Below, piece after piece: positions 4,550 to 8,483 of a DNA stretch of 8,483 nucleotides. The translations under genes and the position numbers were made by a program. The DNA lies in NCBI GenBank assembly GCA_016929365.1, contig JAFGIZ010000302.1, positions 1 to 8,483 on the forward strand. Direction: 5' to 3'. The notes below the pieces were generated by a model. That model was not told the origin of the DNA and made no database searches. It was given only the letters and a program-made list of their open reading frames with translations. Within the stretch, counting starts at the first letter, position 1. Every line of letters begins with the position of its first letter. Source of the DNA: Lentisphaerota bacterium (lineage in GTDB: Bacteria; Verrucomicrobiota; Kiritimatiellia; UBA8416; JAFGIZ01).

Positions 4550-6130
4550 ATGAAAAAGAAAGTGTTGATCCCGACGAAACTCGACGGTGTAGCCGCCCGG
4601 ATCCTGACGGAAGACGGACACTACGTTGTGGTTCAGGACGCGGAGACGGATTTGCCGGCGCTGGCGGAACAGCATCCCGACACCTATGCGTTGATTGTGC
4701 GGAGCGACAAGGTCACGCCGGAAATTATCGACACCCTGCCGGGATTGAAGGTCATCGTCCGGGCCGGTTCCGGGTTCAACACGATCGACACACGGTACGC
4801 GCGCAAGAAGGGGATCGACGTCATGAACACCCCGGGTGCGAACGCCAACGCGGTCGCCGAGGAAGTTGTCGCCCTGATCCTGGCCGACGCGCGGCATGTT
4901 ATCGAGGCGGATGCCTCCACGCGCGCGGGGAAGTGGGAGAAGAAACGGTTCATGGGGCGCGAGCTGGCGGGCAAGACGGTGGGCATTATCGGCCTGGGTA
5001 ATATCGGCCGTCTGCTGTCCAGGCGGTTGTCCGGTTTTGACGTCCGGCTGCTGGGATACGACCCGGTCATCGCGGTGGACCGCGCCCGGGAGATGGGGGT
5101 GGAGCTGACCGACCTGGACAGGTTGTTCCGGGAGGCGGATTACATCTCGCTGCACATTCCCGAGAACGACGAAACCCGCGGGCTCGTCGACGCCCGGCAC
5201 CTCGGCCTGGTCAAGGACGGCGTCACGATCATAAACTGCGCGCGCGCGGGCATCGTCGACGAGGATGCCCTGCGGGCGGCCAAGCGGGACAAGCGCCTGC
5301 GTTTTCTGAACGACGTGTATCCGAAGGACGCGGAGGGCCCCAAGAGCATCCGGGACGTGGCGGACATCATGCTGCCGCACCTGGGCGCCAGCACGCAGGA
5401 AGCCAACGCGAACGCCGCGCGCCGGGCCGCCGAAGAGTTGATTGAATTTGATTTCAAGGGCATCACCAGTTTCATTGTCAACCGCGATATCCCGGAAGGC
5501 CTGGACGTATCGTATTGCGACCTCGCCAATACGCTGGCGCGCCTGTGCCGCTGCATGGTGGGCCGGGACGCGACCCCCAAGCTGATCCAAACCAGTATTT
5601 ACGGGCTGCTGGAGCCGTATGCCGAATGGCTGCTGGTGCCGATCGTGGCGGGTATCTGGGACGATTTCGACCGCTCCATGGATTCAGCCGCCGCCCGGAC
5701 GTTTCTGAAAGATATGGGCATCGACTATGTCAACCGGCCGACGGACCCCGCCAAGGGTTACGAGAACTCGATCACGGTGGACATGACCGCGTCGGCGGGG
5801 ACGGGCAGCCTGCGTTCGGTCAGTATCCGCGGCACGGTCGCGGAAGGCATCCTGATGGTCTCGCGGATCAATGAATTCAATAAACTGTGGTTCGAGCCCA
5901 TCGGCCATAACGTGATGTTCCTCTATGACGACCGGCCGGGCGTGCTGGGTGCGATCGGCGTCAACCTGGCCCGCGCGGGCATCAACATCGAGGACGTGCG
6001 GAACCCGCACGACGACAAGACGAATCATTCCCTGGCGATCATGAAGGTCAACGGCATGGTGTCCGAGGACCTGATCCGGCGTATCAGCGACGAAATCGAC
6101 GCCCTCTCGGCTTTCAGCATCAAGCTGTAA
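4550..6130 (+). CDS. serA: D-3-phosphoglycerate dehydrogenase with ACT domain
   Basis: SerA oxidises 3-phosphoglycerate with NAD, the first step of serine synthesis, in the cytoplasm. The 526-residue product has the full domain order. A substrate-binding part carries RSDKVT (51-56), RAGSGFNTID (71-80) and NTPGANANAVAEE. The NAD-binding Rossmann part follows, with G148-x-G150-x-x-G153 and acidic D171 ending the second strand. NCARAGIVDE gives catalytic Arg232 and PHLGAST gives His277. A long intervening domain covers about 303-450, and a C-terminal ACT domain about 454-526 (NVMFLYDDRPGVLGAIGVNLARAGINIEDV), usually the site of serine feedback. Odd: the Glu of the Arg-Glu-His set is not in its usual place. 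DVYPKD has Asp260 where DVFxxEP has Glu, with Glu262 two residues on. No serC or serB is adjacent. A related 2-hydroxyacid dehydrogenase is possible but less likely given length and ACT domain. Confidence 0.9.
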   Translation: MKKKVLIPTKLDGVAARILTEDGHYVVVQDAETDLPALAEQHPDTYALIVRSDKVTPEIIDTLPGLKVIVRAGSGFNTIDTRYARKKGIDVMNTPGANANAVAEEVVALILADARHVIEADASTRAGKWEKKRFMGRELAGKTVGIIGLGNIGRLLSRRLSGFDVRLLGYDPVIAVDRAREMGVELTDLDRLFREADYISLHIPENDETRGLVDARHLGLVKDGVTIINCARAGIVDEDALRAAKRDKRLRFLNDVYPKDAEGPKSIRDVADIMLPHLGASTQEANANAARRAAEELIEFDFKGITSFIVNRDIPEGLDVSYCDLANTLARLCRCMVGRDATPKLIQTSIYGLLEPYAEWLLVPIVAGIWDDFDRSMDSAAARTFLKDMGIDYVNRPTDPAKGYENSITVDMTASAGTGSLRSVSIRGTVAEGILMVSRINEFNKLWFEPIGHNVMFLYDDRPGVLGAIGVNLARAGINIEDVRNPHDDKTNHSLAIMKVNGMVSEDLIRRISDEIDALSAFSIKL

Positions 6131-6220
6131 TCCCGACGGCCGCGGGGTAACGGGCGCGCCGGGCGGGACCGGCTGGGCTAAGATACGCGCCGTGCGCGAC
6201 GTTGTACGGGCGGGGGAGGG

Positions 6221-6748
6221 ATGAGCACGCCTGCGGCACAGTCCAAATCCGACCGGGTTGCCGCGTTCGAAGCCGTAGTGGCTGCGTACGAAAGCGCGCT
6301 CCTGCGTTATGTCGCGCGCATTGTGCACGACGAAAGCGCCGCCCAGGACGTTGTGCAAGACACCTTTATCCGGCTGCTCGGATCCTGGAAAGACCGGTTG
6401 GAGCCGTCGCCCCGGCTTTCCGGCTGGCTGTACCGCGTCGCGCACAACCGCGCGGTGGACTGGCTGCGCAAGGAATCGCGGCGGCGCCTGCTGCACCGCA
6501 ACCAGGCGCAGGAACGGCGTCTTTACGTGCCGCCGGACCGCGGCCCGGAGTTCGCGTTGAGCGATGCGGCGGTCCGCGCGGCGGAGGCGCTCAAGGGCCT
6601 GAGCTTGCGCGAGCAGCAGTTGGTGATCCTGAAGGTGTACGAGGAAAAATCGTACAGGGAAATCAGCGAAATCACGGGATTGAGCGTGGGCAACGTGGGT
6701 TACATTCTGCACCACGCCATGAAAAAACTGGCCAGGGCATGCCGATGA
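6221..6748 (+). CDS. RNA polymerase ECF sigma factor (second in window)
   Basis: A 175-residue sigma-70-family protein with only regions 2 and 4. Region 2 (about 15-86) contains ESALLRYVARIVHDESAAQD, then VVQDTFIRLLGSW (2.2) and LSGWLYRVAHNRAVDWLRKE (2.3/2.4). Region 4 (about 118-173) contains LSLREQQLVILKVYEEKSYREI and the helix-turn-helix ISEITGLSVGNVGYILHHAMKKL. It differs clearly from the ECF factor at 1299-1853. The ATG is preceded directly by GGGGGAGGG (6212-6220), an unusually close ribosome site; no in-frame upstream start exists. TAAGAT at 6179-6184 could be a -10 element, but I see no matching -35. The stop overlaps the next gene as ATGA, so sigma and anti-sigma factor are coupled. 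The serA gene ends 90 bases upstream. Confidence 0.94.
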   Translation: MSTPAAQSKSDRVAAFEAVVAAYESALLRYVARIVHDESAAQDVVQDTFIRLLGSWKDRLEPSPRLSGWLYRVAHNRAVDWLRKESRRRLLHRNQAQERRLYVPPDRGPEFALSDAAVRAAEALKGLSLREQQLVILKVYEEKSYREISEITGLSVGNVGYILHHAMKKLARACR

Positions 6749-7155
6749 AGTGCGACGAGATACAGGACATCCTGTTTGACTACATGACACGGGAGCTGGG
6801 CCCGGCGCAGTCGGAGCTGGTGCGGGAGCACCTGCGCAAATGCGATCGTTGCCGGGCCGCCGCCGCGGAGTTGCAGGCCACGCTGGCGGCCTTGCGCGAC
6901 GCGGCCAGGGACCGGGCGGGCATTCCGGAGCATCTTTCCGAGAAGCGGCGCCGGCGGGTGCGCCGCGCGCTTGTGCATCCGGTGATCGCGTGGCTGGAGC
7001 GGCACCACGCGGCGGTTTCCATCGGGGTTGCGGTGCTCGTCATCCTGATCGTGTTCGTGTATAGTCGCGCGAAAACGGCCTGGAGTTACCGGGTGCCGCC
7101 GGGCATTCCGGTGAAGGTTCTCGAACGGGGAACGGAGGGGTCTCGGGATGAGTAA
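6745..7155 (+). CDS. Short zinc-finger anti-sigma factor, membrane-anchored
   Basis: A 136-residue probable inhibitor of the preceding ECF sigma factor. The N-terminus is a classic zinc finger: C3, then H29-x3-C33-x2-C36 within REHLRKCDRCRA. A basic stretch (KRRRRVRRA, 67-75) precedes a single transmembrane helix at about 89-106 (AAVSIGVAVLVILIVFVY), leaving only about 30 residues outside. I chose the ATG at 6745, which overlaps the sigma stop as ATGA and has AGGG at 6734-6737 seven bases ahead. The ATG at 6739 is only one base from that site. The short outer part argues against direct ligand sensing there, so signal input may come through a partner or through proteolysis. Its last 8 bases overlap pdxA. 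Confidence 0.86.
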   Translation: MKCDEIQDILFDYMTRELGPAQSELVREHLRKCDRCRAAAAELQATLAALRDAARDRAGIPEHLSEKRRRRVRRALVHPVIAWLERHHAAVSIGVAVLVILIVFVYSRAKTAWSYRVPPGIPVKVLERGTEGSRDE

Positions 7156-8107
7156 ACCGCGCATCGCCGTGACGATGGGCGATCCCGCCGGGATCGGTCC
7201 GGAGTTGTGCCTGCGCCTTCTGCACGAGCCGGCGGTGCGGATGCTGTGCGAGCCGATGATATACGGCAGCGCGGCGCTGCTGGAGGCCGTGGCTCGCGAA
7301 TGCGGGCCGGCCCTCGAGCCCGGGGCGCCCGTGGTGGACTGCGCGGGCGACGAGGCTGCGGCCGTGGCGCCGGGTGTGCCCACGGCGGCCGGCGGGCGTG
7401 TTGCCTGCGCCTGTATCCGGGCCGCGCTGCAGGCGGTGCTGGAGGGGCGGGCGGACGCTCTGGTGACCGCCCCGATCAGCAAGGCGGCGCTACGGCTGGC
7501 GGGCGTGGCGTTCCCGGGCCATACCGAGATGCTGGCCCACCTGACCGGGGCCCGGCGCTATGCCATGATGTTTGCGGCCGAGGGCCTGGTCGTGAGCCTG
7601 GCCACGATTCACGTCCCCTACGCGCGCGTGCCGGACACGCTCAGCACGGCCGGAATCCTGGACGTGATCGAGCTCACGGCGGAGGCGCTGCGCCGCCTGG
7701 GCACGGCGTCGCCCCGCCTGGCCGTGTGCGGTTTGAACCCCCACGCGGGCGAGGGCGGCCTGTTCGGCCGGGAAGAGCAGGAGATCATCCTGCCTGCCGT
7801 CCGGGCCGCCCGGGAGCGGGGATTTTCGGTCAGCGGCCCGTTGCCGCCGGACACGGCGTTTCTGCCGGAGGCGCGCCGGCGCGCCGACGCGATTGTGGCC
7901 ATGTATCACGACCAGGGGCTGATTCCCTTTAAGATGCTGGCCTTCGACAGGGGGGTCAACGTGACCCTGGGTCTGCCGATCGTGCGGACCTCGCCGGACC
8001 ACGGTACGGCGTTCGACATCGCCCGGCAGGGCAGCGCGTCGCCGGGCAGCATGCGTGAGGCCGTCCGGTGGGCGGTTCGCCTGGCGGCCGGTTCGCGGAA
8101 GTCCTGA
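7148..8107 (+). CDS. pdxA: 4-hydroxythreonine-4-phosphate dehydrogenase
   Basis: PdxA oxidises 4-phosphohydroxy-L-threonine with NAD; the product condenses with deoxyxylulose phosphate (via PdxJ) in the DXP-dependent route to pyridoxal phosphate. The 319-residue product has normal length and all signatures: TMGDPAGIGPE (9-19), TAPISKAAL (107-115), GHTEMLAHLTG (124-134), the metal-binding histidines H155 (ATIHVPYARVPD), H199 (NPHAGEGGLFGREE) and H254 (MYHDQGLIPFK), then GLPIVRTSPDHGTAFDIA (275-292). The start is supported by GGAGGGG at 7134-7140, seven bases upstream. It overlaps the anti-sigma gene by 8 bases, so it is probably the third gene of that operon. PdxA2-type enzymes of sugar-acid catabolism share these motifs, and neither pdxJ nor pdxB is nearby to decide. 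Confidence 0.93.
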   Translation: MSKPRIAVTMGDPAGIGPELCLRLLHEPAVRMLCEPMIYGSAALLEAVARECGPALEPGAPVVDCAGDEAAAVAPGVPTAAGGRVACACIRAALQAVLEGRADALVTAPISKAALRLAGVAFPGHTEMLAHLTGARRYAMMFAAEGLVVSLATIHVPYARVPDTLSTAGILDVIELTAEALRRLGTASPRLAVCGLNPHAGEGGLFGREEQEIILPAVRAARERGFSVSGPLPPDTAFLPEARRRADAIVAMYHDQGLIPFKMLAFDRGVNVTLGLPIVRTSPDHGTAFDIARQGSASPGSMREAVRWAVRLAAGSRKS

Positions 8108-8109
8108 CG

Positions 8110-8134
8110 TTTTTTTCTGGCCCCGCGGCGGGGC
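8110..8134 (+). other. T7 tract followed by short GC-rich palindrome upstream of ferredoxin gene
   Basis: Seven T residues (8110-8116) lie just after the pdxA stop. They are followed by GCCCCG (8120-8125), CGG and CGGGGC (8129-8134), a perfect 6-bp stem with a 3-base loop. The order is reversed for an intrinsic terminator: there is no hairpin before the T-run and no T-run after the hairpin on either strand. It may be a pause element or simply part of the ferredoxin promoter region. TAGACT at 8141-8146 is a possible -10 without a clear -35. Confidence 0.3.
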
Positions 8135-8190
8135 GGACCCTAGACTGGCGGCCTGATTGTGTTGGGGACATGACCACCAGGAGGGAGAGT

Positions 8191-8379
8191 ATGAAAGCCA
8201 TAGTGGACGAAGACACGTGTGTGGGTTGCGGGCTGTGCGCAGACGCCTGTCCGGCGGTATTCGAGATGGACGGCGACGTGGCCAAGGTCAAGACGGCCGA
8301 CGTTCCGGACGAGGAAACGGACGCTTGCAAGGAAGCGGCCGACAGCTGTCCCGTTGAGGCGATTACGATCGAGGAGTAG
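8191..8379 (+). CDS. Single [4Fe-4S] cluster ferredoxin
   Basis: A 62-residue acidic electron carrier. Cysteines C10-x2-C13-x2-C16 and C53-P give the four ligands of one [4Fe-4S] cluster. C20 and C46 are at the positions that in related ferredoxins (Desulfovibrio, Thermotoga) form a disulfide replacing the second cluster. The overall pattern, with DEDTCVGCGLCADACPAVFE at the start and EAADSCPVEAITIEE at the end, closely follows the Thermotoga-type ferredoxin as I remember it. The ATG at 8191 is chosen because AGGAGGGA at 8179-8186 is a strong ribosome site and the family begins MKxxVDxxxC; the frame is open upstream into pdxA but carries nothing ferredoxin-like. It is followed after 6 bases by the amidotransferase gene, so these two are likely cotranscribed. 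The physiological partner is not evident. Confidence 0.94.
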   Translation: MKAIVDEDTCVGCGLCADACPAVFEMDGDVAKVKTADVPDEETDACKEAADSCPVEAITIEE

Positions 8380-8385
8380 GCCGCC

Positions 8386-8483
8386 ATGGGGGGGTTCTTC
8401 GGAGTCGTCTCCCGGGAGGACTGCGTCAGCGATCTGTTTTTCGGCACGGATTATCATTCGCACCTGGGGACCCGGCGCGGCGG
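8386..8483 (+). CDS. PurF-like class II glutamine amidotransferase, 5' end only (truncated by window)
   Basis: Only 32 full codons are visible. They begin M-G-G-F-F-G-V-V-S and continue DLFFGTDYHSHLGTRRGG. I recognise this as the start of proteins usually annotated amidophosphoribosyltransferase in anaerobes. It aligns with the PurF N-terminus (MCGIFGxVG...HRGQE), but Gly2 stands where class II amidotransferases have the N-terminal nucleophile Cys, and RRGG stands where they have HRGQ. The next cysteine is C13, too far in to serve as an N-terminal nucleophile without unusual processing. The start is supported by GAGGAG at 8371-8376, nine bases upstream, within the last ferredoxin codons. True PurF makes phosphoribosylamine in purine synthesis; whether this one does cannot be judged from the part seen. 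Confidence 0.75.
   Translation, partial: MGGFFGVVSREDCVSDLFFGTDYHSHLGTRRG

Noticed and set aside
6132..6147. CCCG/CGGG hairpin just after serA as a terminator
   Set aside because: Four-base stem and no T-run; such matches are common by chance in this GC-rich sequence.
6165..6190. ECF-type autoregulated promoter (GGGACC then ACG) before the second sigma gene
   Set aside because: GGGACC resembles a -35 of ECF promoters, but the spacing and the -10 part do not fit a recognised consensus, so I could not support it.
4505..6790. Two long minus-strand open frames (about 361 and 368 codons) opposite serA and the second sigma gene
   Set aside because: serA and the sigma factor are unmistakable on the plus strand; the antisense translations resemble nothing and have no ribosome sites.
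4550..8107. serA and pdxA as parts of one vitamin B6 gene cluster (SerA homologue acting as PdxB)
   Set aside because: The SerA homologue has an ACT domain and 526 residues, unlike the roughly 380-residue PdxB, and two regulatory genes separate it from pdxA. The link remains possible but is not supported by sequence.

Overview
The window is a gene-dense chromosomal segment, roughly two-thirds G+C by eye. It looks like it comes from an anaerobic or microaerophilic bacterium with an outer membrane. A BamD-like TPR protein and an LptE-like lipoprotein point to an LPS-type outer membrane. The small ferredoxin closely resembles, from memory, the single-cluster ferredoxins of anaerobes such as Thermotoga. 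My best guess is a high-GC member of the PVC group (Verrucomicrobiota/Kiritimatiellota-like). That is an inference from gene content, not shown by any marker gene. There are no rRNA or tRNA genes, mobile elements or CRISPR arrays, and no stretch over 300 bases lacks a gene.

Layout: (1) 1-794, plus strand: the 3' part of nadD (NAD synthesis) followed by rsfS (ribosome silencing factor). (2) 715-2570, minus strand: a three-gene unit read right to left, made of an M50B-like intramembrane metalloprotease, an ECF sigma factor and a zinc-finger anti-sigma factor with one membrane span. The anti-sigma gene runs 80 bases into rsfS on the opposite strand. (3) 2694-2978, plus: rpsT (ribosomal protein bS20), divergent from the protease gene. 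Its predicted promoter lies across a 13-bp perfect inverted repeat. (4) 2962-4471, minus: a BamD-like TPR gene then an LptE-like gene, overlapping by 11 bases; lptE also overlaps the 3' end of rpsT. (5) 4550-6130, plus: a serA homologue with an ACT domain, divergent from bamD across 78 bases that hold a perfect 8-bp palindrome. (6) 6221-8107, plus: a second ECF sigma factor, its zinc-finger anti-sigma factor and pdxA (vitamin B6 synthesis), each overlapping the next by 4 to 8 bases. (7) 8191-8483, plus: a ferredoxin gene and the start of a PurF-like class II amidotransferase that lacks the usual N-terminal cysteine.

The genes fall into three themes: housekeeping (nadD, rsfS, rpsT, serA, pdxA), outer-membrane assembly (bamD, lptE), and envelope signalling through two separate ECF sigma/anti-sigma pairs. 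The first pair carries its own candidate intramembrane protease, which suggests a self-contained regulated-intramembrane-proteolysis module. The second is translationally coupled to pdxA. Genes are packed so tightly that both convergent pairs overlap, and I found no convincing intrinsic terminator.
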